A stretch of 37,462 nt of DNA from Erysipelotrichia bacterium (GCA_018333955.1 JAGXSD010000056.1:1-37462); one strand, 5' to 3'; shown: positions 7,216-16,342, counted from the first letter of the stretch. Numbers and translations: made by a program. The notes: generated by a model not told the origin, from the sequence alone.

Positions 7216-9152
7216 TAAGAAATCTTACTTCCTTTTTCACTGCTTGTGAAGGTCACAATCTCCTGTTTTCCTTCACGATTAGTGGCGACTAATATCATAC
7301 CTTCTGAAAGAACTCCTCTTAACTTCACCGGTTTTAGATTCGTCACTAACATCACTTTTTTCCCAATCAAATCTTCAGGTTTAAACTGAGCTGCAATCCC
7401 ACTGACGACTTGATGCACTTTCCCACCCACATCAATCTGTGAGACAAGCAGTTTATTTGCATCTGGATGCACTTTACAATCAAGAACTTCCCCAACCTTA
7501 AAGACCATCTTTTTAAAATCATCAATGGTTGCTTCAGGATCAACTTCAACCACAGGTTCTTCTTCTTTTTTCTCTTCCTTTGGAAGTTGTGCTTCATAGG
7601 CTTTCATCACATCTTCTAATACTAGTCTTGGCATAATAATAATGTTTTCATTATTTAATCTATGTCCAGGTTTTAACACATCAAAATCAGTTAATGATTC
7701 AAAACTGCTTTCTGGATGATTGAGAATTGATAATAGTTTATCACTGGTTTCAGGCACAAAACTACGTAGTGCGACCGCCACAATGCGAATGGTCTCAAGC
7801 AAGTTTTTAATCACTCGAGATAAGCGTGCTCTTTGAGCTTCATCTTTCGCAATATTCCATGGAAGTGTTTCATCAATATATTTATTTGCACGTTTCGCAA
7901 GTGTAATAATTGCTTCAATACTCTCCGCCACTTTAAGTTCACTCATGGATGAAATCATATCGTGTTTGAGTGAAATCGCAAGGTCAATGAGTTCTTGATC
8001 TTCTTGAGTTGGAGCATCTGATGCTTCAATGACTCCATTAAAATATTTCATTGACATATTCCATGTACGGTTTGCTAAGTTACCCACAATATTCACAATA
8101 TCGGTATTGATACGCTCAACCATACTTGGAATCGTAATGGATCCATCATTCGCAAAAGGCATTTCACGAAGCATAATGTAACGAACTCCATCCACCCCAA
8201 AGAGTTTCACCATATCATCAGAATAAATCGTGTTCCCTTTTGATTTTGACATCTTCCCATCCCCTACAAGTAACCAAGGATGTCCAAAGACTTGTTTAGG
8301 AAGTGGGCAATCTAAGGCCATGAGCATAATTGGCCAATACAATGTATGAAACCGTAATATATCTTTACCAATCAAGTGCACGTCTGCTGGCCAATATTTT
8401 TTATAAAGATCACCATGATTTCCATCCACATCATATCCTAAACCAGTAATGTAGTTAGAAAGGGCATCAATCCACACATACACCACATGTTTATCATCAA
8501 AATCGACAGGAATTCCCCATTTGAAGGAAGTTCTAGAGACAGCTAAGTCTTGAAGACCTGGTTTAAGAAAGTTATTCACCATTTCATTTTTACGTGACGG
8601 TGGTTGAATAAAGTTTGGATGATCTTCAATATGTTTCATGAGACGATCTTGATATTTGGAAAGTTTAAAGAAGTAGGATTCTTCCTTAGCTTTATGAACA
8701 TCGCGTCCACAATCAGGACATTTTCCATCCGTTAACTGTGAATCGGTATAGAATGATTCACATGGGGTACAATACCATCCTTCATATTCAGATTTATAGA
8801 TATCTCCTTGATCATAGAGTTTCTTAAATATCTTTTGAACTCGCTTTTCATGGTCTTGATCGGTGGTGCGAATGAAATAGTCATACTTAACATTCATGCC
8901 ATCGAACAATGATTTGATTTGAGCAGCCACACTATCCACAAAGGCTTGTGGTGTTTGGTTTGCGGCTAATGCTTTTTCTTCAATCTTCTGTCCATGTTCA
9001 TCTGTTCCAGTTTGAAAATAGACATCATAGCCTTCTTCTTTTTTGAATCGGGCAATCGCATCCGCAAGCACAATTTCATAAACATTCCCAATATGGGGTT
9101 TGCCTGATGTGTATGCAATCGCCGTGGTGATGTAATAAGGTGTTTTGGTCAT
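7215..9152 (-). CDS. metG: Methionine--tRNA ligase with C-terminal tRNA-binding domain
   Basis: MetG charges tRNA-Met with methionine in the cytosol. The class I motifs are present: HIGN (H20 onward) and KMSKS at 300-304. The connective domain has two CxxC zinc knuckles (CTPC near residue 128 and CPDC near 145). The last 100 residues (from about DDFKKMVFKVGEV) form a Trbp111/EMAP-like tRNA-binding domain after a Glu/Lys-rich linker, so this is the long 645-aa form. An AGAGG ribosome site precedes the ATG. Expression is controlled by the upstream T-box leader, and the next gene starts on its stop codon. Assignment is secure. Confidence 0.96.
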   Translation of the reverse strand: MTKTPYYITTAIAYTSGKPHIGNVYEIVLADAIARFKKEEGYDVYFQTGTDEHGQKIEEKALAANQTPQAFVDSVAAQIKSLFDGMNVKYDYFIRTTDQDHEKRVQKIFKKLYDQGDIYKSEYEGWYCTPCESFYTDSQLTDGKCPDCGRDVHKAKEESYFFKLSKYQDRLMKHIEDHPNFIQPPSRKNEMVNNFLKPGLQDLAVSRTSFKWGIPVDFDDKHVVYVWIDALSNYITGLGYDVDGNHGDLYKKYWPADVHLIGKDILRFHTLYWPIMLMALDCPLPKQVFGHPWLLVGDGKMSKSKGNTIYSDDMVKLFGVDGVRYIMLREMPFANDGSITIPSMVERINTDIVNIVGNLANRTWNMSMKYFNGVIEASDAPTQEDQELIDLAISLKHDMISSMSELKVAESIEAIITLAKRANKYIDETLPWNIAKDEAQRARLSRVIKNLLETIRIVAVALRSFVPETSDKLLSILNHPESSFESLTDFDVLKPGHRLNNENIIIMPRLVLEDVMKAYEAQLPKEEKKEEEPVVEVDPEATIDDFKKMVFKVGEVLDCKVHPDANKLLVSQIDVGGKVHQVVSGIAAQFKPEDLIGKKVMLVTNLKPVKLRGVLSEGMILVATNREGKQEIVTFTSSEKGSKIS

Positions 9153-9171
9153 GGTGTTTCCTCTTTTGAAT

Positions 9172-9374
9172 AAAAAAACGACTGTCTAAGGACGCATTAC
9201 GCGCGGTACCACCTTAGTTCACAATCGTGCAACTTAATCCTTAACGCGGAATGACGATGAATATTACGTGTCATACTCATAGACATAAGATCATTATGAT
9301 AAGCTTCATTCTGTGTTCTCACCAGCCACACAGTCTCTTAAAATGCTGCTTTATCCCTCTTCTTATGAACTCTT
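9172..9374 (-). promoter_or_regulatory. T-box riboswitch leader of metG, methionine-specific
   Basis: On the minus strand the leader contains the T-box core AAGGTGGTACCGCG (TGGTACCGCG at 9211-9202), which binds the uncharged tRNA acceptor end. A terminator forms when ACGATTGT...CTAAGG (9228-9212) pairs with CCTTAGACAGTCGT (9191-9178), followed by seven T (9178-9172 region). Upstream, stem I carries GGCTGGTGAGAACACAG and then ATGA, with ATG at 9309-9307 in the expected place of the specifier codon. A methionine specifier fits the downstream gene. Core and terminator are seen directly; the specifier assignment is inferred. Confidence 0.9.
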
Positions 9375-9380
9375 TGTTTC

Positions 9381-9409
9381 ATTATATGCTACACACCAAG
9401 CGTTGTAAA
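9381..9409 (-). promoter_or_regulatory. metG promoter
   Basis: On the minus strand, -35 TTTACA (9409-9404) and -10 TATAAT (9386-9381) are separated by exactly 17 bases. Transcription would start near 9374, just before stem I of the T-box. The -35 box lies inside an inverted repeat at the end of rsmI. Confidence 0.8.
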
Positions 9410-9422
9410 GTTAACAACGCTT
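9399..9422. repeat. Inverted repeat overlapping the rsmI stop and the metG -35 box
   Basis: AAGCGTTGT and ACAACGCTT flank a short AT-rich centre. On the minus strand it could form a hairpin at the end of the rsmI mRNA, but the bases after it (GGTGTG) are not a T-run, so it is not a standard terminator. Confidence 0.5.
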
Positions 9423-10265
9423 GGAGTGATAAAGCTCATAGACTTGTTTCTTACGATACCCACTTATCTTAGCCACTTCCGCAATCGCATCCTTAGCAGA
9501 ATAGCCATTAGAGATGAATTCTTCGATCTTCGCATACACATCACTGAGGTCCATATCAGGAAGTTTTGTGCCTTCATCTTTATCAATAATGAGCACCATT
9601 TCTCCCTTAAGATTTTGAGCCTCTTCACAAAGCTCAGATAATGTTCCCCGAAGGAATTCTTCATGCATCTTAGTGAGTTCTCTGACTAAGACAGCTTTAC
9701 GATCACCTAAATACTCGAGGCAATGCTTTAATGTCTTTGCGATACGATGAGGTGATTCATAGAAAATGAGCGTTGCTTGATAGTGTCTAACTCGAGTAAG
9801 CACTCCAATAAGCTCTTTCGCTTGATTAGGAAGAAACCCATGGAAATAAAATGGTTGGGTCACTAATCCTGATGCAACTAACGCATTAAGTAAGGCACTA
9901 CTTCCTGATACGGGAATGACATTGTATCCATGATGAATGACTGCATTCACAAGTTCATGACCTGGATCTGAAATGAGTGGATAGCCTGCATCACTAATAA
10001 GCGCAACATGATGGCCTTGGTGTAAAAGCATAAGAATGCCTTTAACACTTTCACTTTCATTAAATTTTTGGTGTGAAATAAGTTTAGTCTTAATATTGAA
10101 GTGTTTTAATAGTTTTGCACTATGACGTGTATCTTCACAGGCAATGACATCCACTTCATTAAGGATTTCAATGGCTCGTGGAGTCATCTCAGATAGATTT
10201 CCAATAGGGGTGGCGACAATATATAACTTAGGATGTTCACTTTCAAATGATTTTTGTCGGTTCAT
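9411..10265 (-). CDS. rsmI: 16S rRNA (cytidine-1402-2'-O)-methyltransferase
   Basis: RsmI transfers a methyl group from S-adenosylmethionine to the ribose of C1402 in the decoding centre of 16S rRNA. The tetrapyrrole-methylase fold is clear: LYIVATPIGNLSE near the N terminus, CEDTRHS near residue 43, ISDAGYPLISDPG near 95, PVSGSSAL near 117, FYESPHRI near 150. The C-terminal 50 residues (SAKDAIAEVAKISGYRKKQVY) form the small helical domain usual in Bacillota RsmI. Length 284 aa is normal. A GGAGG ribosome site lies nine bases before the ATG, and the ATG overlaps the ricT stop (ATGA). Last gene of the tmk-holB-ricT-rsmI operon. Confidence 0.95.
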   Translation of the reverse strand: MNRQKSFESEHPKLYIVATPIGNLSEMTPRAIEILNEVDVIACEDTRHSAKLLKHFNIKTKLISHQKFNESESVKGILMLLHQGHHVALISDAGYPLISDPGHELVNAVIHHGYNVIPVSGSSALLNALVASGLVTQPFYFHGFLPNQAKELIGVLTRVRHYQATLIFYESPHRIAKTLKHCLEYLGDRKAVLVRELTKMHEEFLRGTLSELCEEAQNLKGEMVLIIDKDEGTKLPDMDLSDVYAKIEEFISNGYSAKDAIAEVAKISGYRKKQVYELYHSKRC

Positions 10266-11059
10266 GAAGCAGGTCCTCCATGGGTTTCAATATCATCCAA
10301 TGTGACAAATAACACTTCACTACGATTATCGAGTTTAATTACCTTTTGAATGACATTCAGTCCTACCACTTTATAAGGTTGGCCTTTGTAGTTAATGATG
10401 GAGTTTTGTTTAGGGAACAACTCTTTATATTCTTTGTATTGTTCGTCCTCACACTTCAGACAGCACATGAGTTTGCCACATTGACCCGATAGTTTTTGCG
10501 TGTTTAATGATAATCCTTGGTTTTTAGCCATATTGATGGAGATCACATCAAACTTTGTCTTATACCTTGAACAACATGTTTCCTGTCCACATGTTCCAAT
10601 TCCCCCCACAACTTTAGCTTTATCTCGTGCGCCAACTTGTCGCAGTTCAATTCGCGTTTTAATTGTGGACGATAAGTCTTTTAAAAGTTCACGAAAATCA
10701 ACGCGATCATCACTGACATAGGTAATGCATAATTTAGATTGATCCAGTGAATATTCTGTACTCACAATATTCATGGCTAAACGATGTTGGGCAATAATTC
10801 GTACAACTTGAGGTCTGACTTTTTTATTTAAAAGTGACACTTCACCATATGCATCAAAGTCTTCCTGCACTGCTTTTCTAACATAAAAATTCTCTCCCTC
10901 TTCTTCACATAGTTGAGGAATCGATTTGACTTTGGCCAGTTCAAGTCCTTTATGTGTTTGAATGATAATGGATTCATTGAGTTGAAGATCCTCATCATCA
11001 TGCACAAGCACACTCTCGACTCGTTGGTTGTAGAGTGTACGGGCAATAAAGCTTTTCAT
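10262..11059 (-). CDS. ricT: PSP1-domain protein RicT (YaaT)
   Basis: RicT (YaaT) in Bacillus subtilis forms the Y-complex with RicA and RicF, carries iron-sulfur clusters and adjusts RNase Y processing of mRNAs. The PSP1 domain is visible through the cysteine pattern GTCGQETCCSRY followed by SGQCGKLMCC and then C after LK, which supplies the cluster ligands, plus the typical SLNTQKLSGQCGKLMCCLKC context (about residues 160-205). Length is 265 aa. It overlaps holB (upstream) and rsmI (downstream) by four bases each (ATGA), so it is translationally coupled. The role is transferred from B. subtilis; ricA and ricF are not in the window. Confidence 0.9.
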   Translation of the reverse strand: MKSFIARTLYNQRVESVLVHDDEDLQLNESIIIQTHKGLELAKVKSIPQLCEEEGENFYVRKAVQEDFDAYGEVSLLNKKVRPQVVRIIAQHRLAMNIVSTEYSLDQSKLCITYVSDDRVDFRELLKDLSSTIKTRIELRQVGARDKAKVVGGIGTCGQETCCSRYKTKFDVISINMAKNQGLSLNTQKLSGQCGKLMCCLKCEDEQYKEYKELFPKQNSIINYKGQPYKVVGLNVIQKVIKLDNRSEVLFVTLDDIETHGGPAS

Positions 11060-12084
11060 ACGCTCTCCTCCTTCATTAAATTTTCCAGTTCAATTAACCA
11101 CTGATCAACACAAAGGTTTAAATTCGCATTGGTGGCTAAGTTTTGTTGGCACTGTTGGGTTAAGATGAGACCATCTAAACCTTGTTTTGGGCTCATCTTA
11201 ACCCCTAAAGGAGCTTGATGAGCGGCCACATCTTTAAATAATCGTGAAAAGATGGACCATGTATCCGATACGATTTCTTTTGAAGCACTTTCTTTAAGAT
11301 TAAACATTTGCTTTTGTCCAAAGACCGCAAATGGATAGCGCTTATTAATCATTTCTAATCCTTTTTTAAAGGAATCAATGGTTAAAGGGAAACTTTCTTT
11401 TTTAAGAAGTTGTTCTAAATCTAATGGGGTAAGAGCACATGCTTCATAGGCATACCAACTCATTTCATCTAAGGATTCATCAAGCTCAAAATCTTCCATA
11501 CGAAGTGGATTTAAGACTGGATTACAGCGAATGCTTTGAGAGCGTGAGCGAATCGTTGGTAAAACCGAGTTTTCATCGGTGGTAGTTAAGATAATTGTGA
11601 GTGATGAAGACTGTGGTTCTTCAATGAACTTTAATAATGAGTTCGCCGCTTCGGCTGAACTATGTTCAATATGATGAATAATCGCATATTTCTTTTGCGC
11701 TTGTTCGAGGGCGGTGTTTGCTAGATCGCTTTGAAGCTGAAGGATTTCCTCTTTTTTAATTGAAGATGGAAAACTATTAATAATCACACCATCACTGTAA
11801 AGATTTTTTACTACCCGCTGACATGAATCACAGTATGAACACGCAAGAATATCAGGGTGTTCACATACTAAACTTTGCGCCATGAGAATTGCGATTTGCA
11901 TGAGTTGAGTGTGATCACTGCCCGTAAGCAAATATGCGTGATTCACTTTATCTCGCTCAAAACTATTCTTGAGTACTTGATACACTACAGGTTGTACTTT
12001 TTGAAGGTCTGAAGATGTGAAAAGCGGCACCAATGGTGATGCGATAGCAACTTCTTGGGTTGTAGCTTTTCTCTTCTTAGCCAT
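11056..12084 (-). CDS. holB: DNA polymerase III subunit delta'
   Basis: Delta' is part of the clamp loader that places the sliding clamp on primed DNA. The AAA+ fold is seen with a degenerate P-loop (LLTGSDHTQ, residues 52-60, no GKT), as expected for delta', a zinc module C74-x7-C82-x2-C85-x2-C88, SSAEAANSLLKFIEEP (sensor/Walker B region) and TIRSRSQSIRC. The usual SRC arginine-finger motif reads SRS here. The first 28 residues are an extension compared with the common start (near the QPVVYQVLKNSF segment). No good ribosome site is seen: GAGGG is about 13 bases upstream, so translation is probably coupled to tmk, which ends two bases before. Confidence 0.88.
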   Translation of the reverse strand: MAKKRKATTQEVAIASPLVPLFTSSDLQKVQPVVYQVLKNSFERDKVNHAYLLTGSDHTQLMQIAILMAQSLVCEHPDILACSYCDSCQRVVKNLYSDGVIINSFPSSIKKEEILQLQSDLANTALEQAQKKYAIIHHIEHSSAEAANSLLKFIEEPQSSSLTIILTTTDENSVLPTIRSRSQSIRCNPVLNPLRMEDFELDESLDEMSWYAYEACALTPLDLEQLLKKESFPLTIDSFKKGLEMINKRYPFAVFGQKQMFNLKESASKEIVSDTWSIFSRLFKDVAAHQAPLGVKMSPKQGLDGLILTQQCQQNLATNANLNLCVDQWLIELENLMKEESV

Positions 12085-12086
12085 AG

Positions 12087-12713
12087 TTAATCTAAAACCC
12101 TCTCATGAATAATCTTTAAAGCATCGTTCACAATCGCTTCAATAGAGCGATTCGCATCGATCTTAACGATACGATCTTTAAAACGTTCCACAACTTCCTC
12201 ATATCCTTTCACCACATCACGATGAAATGATACATCTTCACGATCTAAGCGATCTTTAAACTTACGGGATGTAATTCGTGAAAGCCCTGTTTGCGCATTC
12301 ACGTCTAGATATAGTGTTAACTCAGGCATATGATGATCAATCGCAAATTGATTGATTTGAAAAACTTCATCAAGTCCAATGCCACGTCCAATGCCTTGAT
12401 AAGCTAAGGAGGAATCCACAAAACGATCACAAATAACAAGCTTTTGTGCTTCTAAGGCAGGTAGTATTTTCTCAACAAGATGTTGTCGTCGTGAAGCCGC
12501 ATAAAGCAAAGCTTCTGTACGCACATCCATCTTGGTATTCTTTGGATCTAAGATGACATTTCGGATTTCTTCCGCAATCTCAATACCGCCAGGTTCACGT
12601 GTGTAAACCACATCGTATCCTTCATGCATGAGAGCTTCCACCACTTTACGTGAAATGGTGGTTTTACCACTACCATCTGGACCTTCAAATGTAATGAATC
12701 CAGTTTTTTTCAT
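12087..12713 (-). CDS. tmk: Thymidylate kinase
   Basis: Tmk phosphorylates dTMP to dTDP with ATP. The P-loop GPDGSGKT is at residues 11-18, the DR motif with following FVDSSLAYQG near residue 94, the substrate motif YTREPGG near 36-42, and a LID segment near KFKDRLDRED. Length 208 aa is normal. A GAGGAGA ribosome site lies about six bases upstream. It is the first gene of the operon tmk-holB-ricT-rsmI; the cyclic-di-AMP receptor gene darA (yaaQ), often found here in Bacillota, is absent. Divergent from the Nudix gene. Confidence 0.95.
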   Translation of the reverse strand: MKKTGFITFEGPDGSGKTTISRKVVEALMHEGYDVVYTREPGGIEIAEEIRNVILDPKNTKMDVRTEALLYAASRRQHLVEKILPALEAQKLVICDRFVDSSLAYQGIGRGIGLDEVFQINQFAIDHHMPELTLYLDVNAQTGLSRITSRKFKDRLDREDVSFHRDVVKGYEEVVERFKDRIVKIDANRSIEAIVNDALKIIHERVLD

Positions 12714-12730
12714 AGAGTTCTCCTCAAAGT

Positions 12731-12739
12731 ATTATACCA
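12731..12739 (-). promoter_or_regulatory. tmk promoter, extended -10
   Basis: On the minus strand TGGTATAAT (12739-12731) is an extended -10; no good -35 is visible 17 bases upstream. The ATG is 17 bases after the -10, with the ribosome site in between. Confidence 0.6.
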
Positions 12740-12778
12740 CACACCCTGACTTCCTTTAAGCACCAAATACGAGTTTAA

Positions 12779-12787
12779 TGGTATAAT
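12779..12787 (+). promoter_or_regulatory. Nudix gene promoter, predicted leaderless transcript
   Basis: TGGTATAAT is an extended -10 whose last base (12787) lies only six bases before the ATG at 12794. A start site six to seven bases after the -10 would coincide with the A of the start codon. No ribosome site is present in CAACCT. Confidence 0.6.
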
Positions 12788-12793
12788 CAACCT

Positions 12794-13327
12794 ATGAAAA
12801 AAATAGAAAAAACCATCCAAACCAACAAGGTTTACCAAGGTCGAATCCTTAATGTCTATGCGAATCATGTGGATATCGAAGGAGAAGCAGCCCAACGTGA
12901 ATATATCGAACATTCTGGGGGTGTATGTATATGCGCACTTGATGAACATCACGATGTATTAGTAGTGGAACAATACCGCTATGGAGCACAAAAATTCATG
13001 ATTGAACTTCCCGCTGGAAAACTTGGAAAACAAGAAGATCCACTCATCTGTGCTCAGCGAGAACTATTAGAAGAAACTGGGTATTATTCTACTTCATTTA
13101 CTTTTTTAGGAGACATTTATCCTACTCCCGCTTACAACTCAGAGAAGATTTCATGTTTTATGGCCACCGACCTTACCTTTATCAAACAAAACCTAGATCC
13201 AGGAGAACATTTAGAAGTTAAGAAACTTCCTTTAGTAAAACTTAAAGAACTTGTTCTTAACGGAGAAATTGAAGACGCCAAGAGTGCTTACATGATTCTT
13301 AAGGTTTGCACAGTCAAAGGAATATGA
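12794..13327 (+). CDS. nudF: Nudix hydrolase, ADP-ribose pyrophosphatase type
   Basis: ADP-ribose pyrophosphatases split ADP-ribose to AMP and ribose-5-phosphate. The Nudix box fits exactly: G75-x5-E81-x7-REL (89-91)-x-EE (93-94)-x-G96-Y. Upstream elements typical of the ADPRase subfamily are present: VYQGRILNVY, a REYIEHSGGV strand, VVEQYRYG and ELPAGK. Length 177 aa is normal, and the start matches the family start. There is no Shine-Dalgarno sequence; the -10 box is six bases from the ATG, pointing to a leaderless mRNA. Exact substrate is not proven by sequence. It is divergent from tmk and followed by the DUF4405-like gene on the same strand. Confidence 0.88.
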   Translation: MKKIEKTIQTNKVYQGRILNVYANHVDIEGEAAQREYIEHSGGVCICALDEHHDVLVVEQYRYGAQKFMIELPAGKLGKQEDPLICAQRELLEETGYYSTSFTFLGDIYPTPAYNSEKISCFMATDLTFIKQNLDPGEHLEVKKLPLVKLKELVLNGEIEDAKSAYMILKVCTVKGI

Positions 13328-13330
13328 AGT

Positions 13331-13351
13331 TGGACTTAAGTCCACTATAAT
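13331..13351 (+). promoter_or_regulatory. Palindrome and possible -10 box before the DUF4405-like gene
   Basis: TGGACTTAAGTCCA (13331-13344) is a perfect 14-bp palindrome just after the Nudix stop, and TATAAT follows at 13346-13351. No convincing -35 is seen. The palindrome may be an operator or an mRNA hairpin; it lacks a T-run for termination. Confidence 0.35.
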
Positions 13352-13370
13352 ATACAAAAAGGAGAAAGTT

Positions 13371-13598
13371 ATGACACGACTTCAAGCATTAAAAATTGTA
13401 AACGTTGTTCTCGCATTAAGTTTCTTTATGGTTTCTATTCCTGGAATTATTCAATTTGTAACCCAAGGAGCAATTCCTTACTCACAGTTTAGAGCAATCC
13501 ATCCTATTGCAGGAACCATCTTTACCTTAGCTGGGTTCACTCATGTCGCATTAAACTTTAAATGGATTAAGGTTAACTACTTTAAAAAGAAAAAATAG
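13371..13598 (+). CDS. Small membrane protein, DUF4405-like
   Basis: This 75-aa protein has two membrane segments (about residues 8-29 and 42-61) and a basic C-terminal tail (KKKK). The second segment carries H44 and H58 in the pattern HPIAGTIFTLAGFTHVALN followed by FKWI, resembling the DUF4405/cytochrome b-like family in which such histidines can bind haem. An AGGAG ribosome site lies about seven bases upstream. Haem binding is inference; the protein may instead be half of a four-helix unit acting as a dimer. It converges with mal, 18 bases away, with no clear terminator between them. Confidence 0.7.
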   Translation: MTRLQALKIVNVVLALSFFMVSIPGIIQFVTQGAIPYSQFRAIHPIAGTIFTLAGFTHVALNFKWIKVNYFKKKK

Positions 13599-13616
13599 GA
13601 TTAAAGAAAGGTACAA

Positions 13617-14879
13617 TCAATGTCCCTTTCGTCTTATTTGATACTGATGTAATGCTCGAAGTCGATTCATTTCATTAGTCACAATCATAAACCCTTCATC
13701 CACTCCCATGCCTGGTTTCGCAAGCATTTGAATTGGATGAGTGGCCATCGCCACATGCGCACAGACTTGCGCAGAGCGATCAGTCTCATTACATGTGCCC
13801 CCTTGATATGCTAAGACATCACTTCCCTGACAATATAAAACTGCTTCAATGGTGTTGTGGATACTTCCTAAATCAGGAGTTTTGATCTGCACCATATGTC
13901 CAGCTTTCTTATCCACAAATAACTTAATATCTTCTAAGGTATTGCACCATTCATCCGCAACAATCTTTACCTCAATCCCTCGCTCATCCACCATGCGTCG
14001 TAGTGTTGCTAAAGCTTCAATTTGAGCTTCACGCTCTCCCATATCCACTGGGCCTTCTAAGTTTAAGGCGAAAGGTTTAGCGCGATCAACACACACCATC
14101 ATATAGTCGACAATCTTATCAAAATCATTCTCAAAGATAATTCCTAAAGTCCCATACAAATCGATATGTAAGGTTGGATTATAGGACTCATCTAAGCGTT
14201 TATCAAGGATACGCTTCGATAACCACGTAATATAATCAAGAAGAAGTTCTCCTTGATACCCTAACTTAGTAGGCACATGATTAATTAAAGCGTGTGGGAG
14301 TACATCCGCTTGTTTAATAATCATTTTATCCACATTATTATATCGATCATCTCCAGATTGCATAAAGATCGCAATGGGATCATCACTCACTTCTGTGTGA
14401 TATTCTTTCGCAATAATATCCGCCATAAAGGTATGGTTCGCCTTAGCGACCCCATCAAGAATCGCTTGGCTTAAACCATAACGCAGTGCAGTATGAAGTG
14501 GTTTTTGTGTCTTTGGATTAATGGTGGAATCAATAAGTTTAGCTAAGCGCGTAAAACTATCGAGTTCTTGATGAAGTAAGATAGGTTTTACCACTTCTTC
14601 AATGACTTCCATATAATCTTGCGCAATAAATAAAGGATCTCGTCCACCTGCTCCTGAATACTGAACCGCAGCACAATCCCCAAAAGCAATTTGTTGGTCC
14701 TCTAATACTAGCATCACACTAATGGATTCTCCCGCTACGCGCACACTACTAAATCCTGGGGTAACCGGTGTCCCTACATAAGTTTGTCCATCAGCCACCG
14801 CATTAGTCTTAATCGCTTTTTGATCATCAAAGAAAAATCCTGTTTTTCCTGGTGAAGTTAAGATGTCAACAATCTTCAT
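13617..14879 (-). CDS. mal: Methylaspartate ammonia-lyase (3-methylaspartase)
   Basis: This enzyme removes ammonia from (2S,3S)-3-methylaspartate to give mesaconate, step two of the methylaspartate route of glutamate fermentation. The 420-aa protein is a member of the enolase superfamily: the N-terminal capping part ([20 protein letters not shown]) is followed by a barrel with metal ligands in HIDLYGTLG and NLEGPVD and the catalytic lysine in [11 protein letters not shown] (K333, equivalent to K331 of the Clostridium enzyme). An AAGGGGA ribosome site lies inside the end of glmE and the ATG overlaps its stop by four bases. Last gene of the glmS-glmL-glmE-mal operon. Confidence 0.95.
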   Translation of the reverse strand: MKIVDILTSPGKTGFFFDDQKAIKTNAVADGQTYVGTPVTPGFSSVRVAGESISVMLVLEDQQIAFGDCAAVQYSGAGGRDPLFIAQDYMEVIEEVVKPILLHQELDSFTRLAKLIDSTINPKTQKPLHTALRYGLSQAILDGVAKANHTFMADIIAKEYHTEVSDDPIAIFMQSGDDRYNNVDKMIIKQADVLPHALINHVPTKLGYQGELLLDYITWLSKRILDKRLDESYNPTLHIDLYGTLGIIFENDFDKIVDYMMVCVDRAKPFALNLEGPVDMGEREAQIEALATLRRMVDERGIEVKIVADEWCNTLEDIKLFVDKKAGHMVQIKTPDLGSIHNTIEAVLYCQGSDVLAYQGGTCNETDRSAQVCAHVAMATHPIQMLAKPGMGVDEGFMIVTNEMNRLRALHQYQIRRKGH

Positions 14880-16342
14880 TCTTGTTCCCCTTTACTTGGA
14901 CGTCCAATCAGTTTTCCTTTACCAATCGCATACACATCATCAATGACCATTTGAAAGTCTACTTGACGACGCTCATATTCAGCTCGTTCACGCAGTTTCT
15001 GCGCATGAAATGCTTTAATCTCATCACTAAATGGCAAATTCCCAACTTCTAAGAAACGAATTGCCCCTACATTATCACGAGCAGGTAAAATCATGCCTTT
15101 ATTATATTTACTTGGCGCAAATGGAATATCAATGACCCCTGCTTCAAATCCGCGAATGGTCCCTAGCGCAATATCGCCTTCTCCTAATTCAAAAAGCTTA
15201 TCCACAATCGCGCGTGTTTCAAGCTCAATAATTTTCATTTCAGCTTGAAGTTCTTGGGTTAATGGCATTCTTTGATCCTTCAACATACTCACAATCTGCT
15301 TCGTCGTCATGAGTCCTTGCGCATTTGCGGCCATCGTTGGAATGCCCATGGCTTCATGAGGAGACTTCACAATAACTTTAGTCGCTCCCGCAAAAGCAGC
15401 TGTTGCTGCACCCCAAGAGATGACTCCATACGCTTTCGCTTCATCTTGTGGAAATCCACCCATCCATTGATGCATCACAGTGGTAATCTTCATGTCGTTG
15501 TAACCATGTTCTTTTAAGTATGACTCAGTTAAGTTTTCTAAGGTACGAATTGCGGCGACATCTTGAATTAGATTTCCACATTGACCATAACCCACGGTTA
15601 TATCTTTAACTCCTTGTTCAGCCGCAAGTAAACTTTCGACAATCGCCACCGCATGAGAAATACTAGGAGGCACTAAGGTTCCTGTGAGAGGTCCAAAAGG
15701 TTCACGATTAATGGAGATTCCTTGTTCTTCATATAACCCCACTAAGCGATCCACATACATCCAATCTTTAATGGTTTGCTCTAAACTGATGTTTTTGGAG
15801 TAAGGAATATTATAGGATATTCCTCCTCCTTCAAAAGAAGTGAACCCTCCTGCTAAGGTGATTTCCGCAAGTAAGCGGGCATCTGGTGTACCATGACGAA
15901 CTTGAACAGGAACTTTTAATGATTGTACCACTCGGCGACATCCACTGACCCCATGATTCACCGCAGGAAATCCATTAAGTAATGAGCGTCCTTCCACAAT
16001 ACTTTCTTCAAGTCCTTGTTGGGCTTCTTGGAATTTCTTATGACGGGTATAACTATCAATGGTGGAAGGCAAGCCATCGGCTGTTCCTACATCTTGTAAG
16101 TATTGAAGTAATTCAATGTGCTTATCTAAAGCCGCAACTCCAGCACGAGGTTGGATTAAGATGTATTTATTTTTCTTTGCATCACTTAGTAAAGAAGAGA
16201 ATGAAAGATTTTGAGGTAGACTTTTTTGAAATGCGAAAGCTTCTTCTAAATTCACTTCTTTTCCCGTTGGCCAATCTAGAAGCACTTGTTTGCGCATCTC
16301 CATGAATTCACTTAATTCAATTTTTTTATTCTTAATGTTCAT
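14876..16342 (-). CDS. glmE: Glutamate mutase epsilon subunit
   Basis: The epsilon subunit (MutE/GlmE) carries the active site of adenosylcobalamin-dependent glutamate mutase, which turns L-glutamate into 3-methylaspartate. It is 488 aa, normal for the family. Characteristic stretches are visible: [20 protein letters not shown] near residue 70, [25 protein letters not shown]-like segment near 132-157, the glycine-rich [17 protein letters not shown], and [26 protein letters not shown] ribosome site lies about six bases before the ATG. It abuts glmL upstream and overlaps mal downstream. It needs the cobalamin-binding subunit encoded by glmS. Confidence 0.95.
   Translation of the reverse strand: MNIKNKKIELSEFMEMRKQVLLDWPTGKEVNLEEAFAFQKSLPQNLSFSSLLSDAKKNKYILIQPRAGVAALDKHIELLQYLQDVGTADGLPSTIDSYTRHKKFQEAQQGLEESIVEGRSLLNGFPAVNHGVSGCRRVVQSLKVPVQVRHGTPDARLLAEITLAGGFTSFEGGGISYNIPYSKNISLEQTIKDWMYVDRLVGLYEEQGISINREPFGPLTGTLVPPSISHAVAIVESLLAAEQGVKDITVGYGQCGNLIQDVAAIRTLENLTESYLKEHGYNDMKITTVMHQWMGGFPQDEAKAYGVISWGAATAAFAGATKVIVKSPHEAMGIPTMAANAQGLMTTKQIVSMLKDQRMPLTQELQAEMKIIELETRAIVDKLFELGEGDIALGTIRGFEAGVIDIPFAPSKYNKGMILPARDNVGAIRFLEVGNLPFSDEIKAFHAQKLRERAEYERRQVDFQMVIDDVYAIGKGKLIGRPSKGEQE

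Noticed and set aside
9251-9472. Plus-strand reading frame of 73 aa over the metG leader
   Set aside because: It runs antisense through the T-box and rsmI end, with no ribosome site; the T-box explains the sequence.
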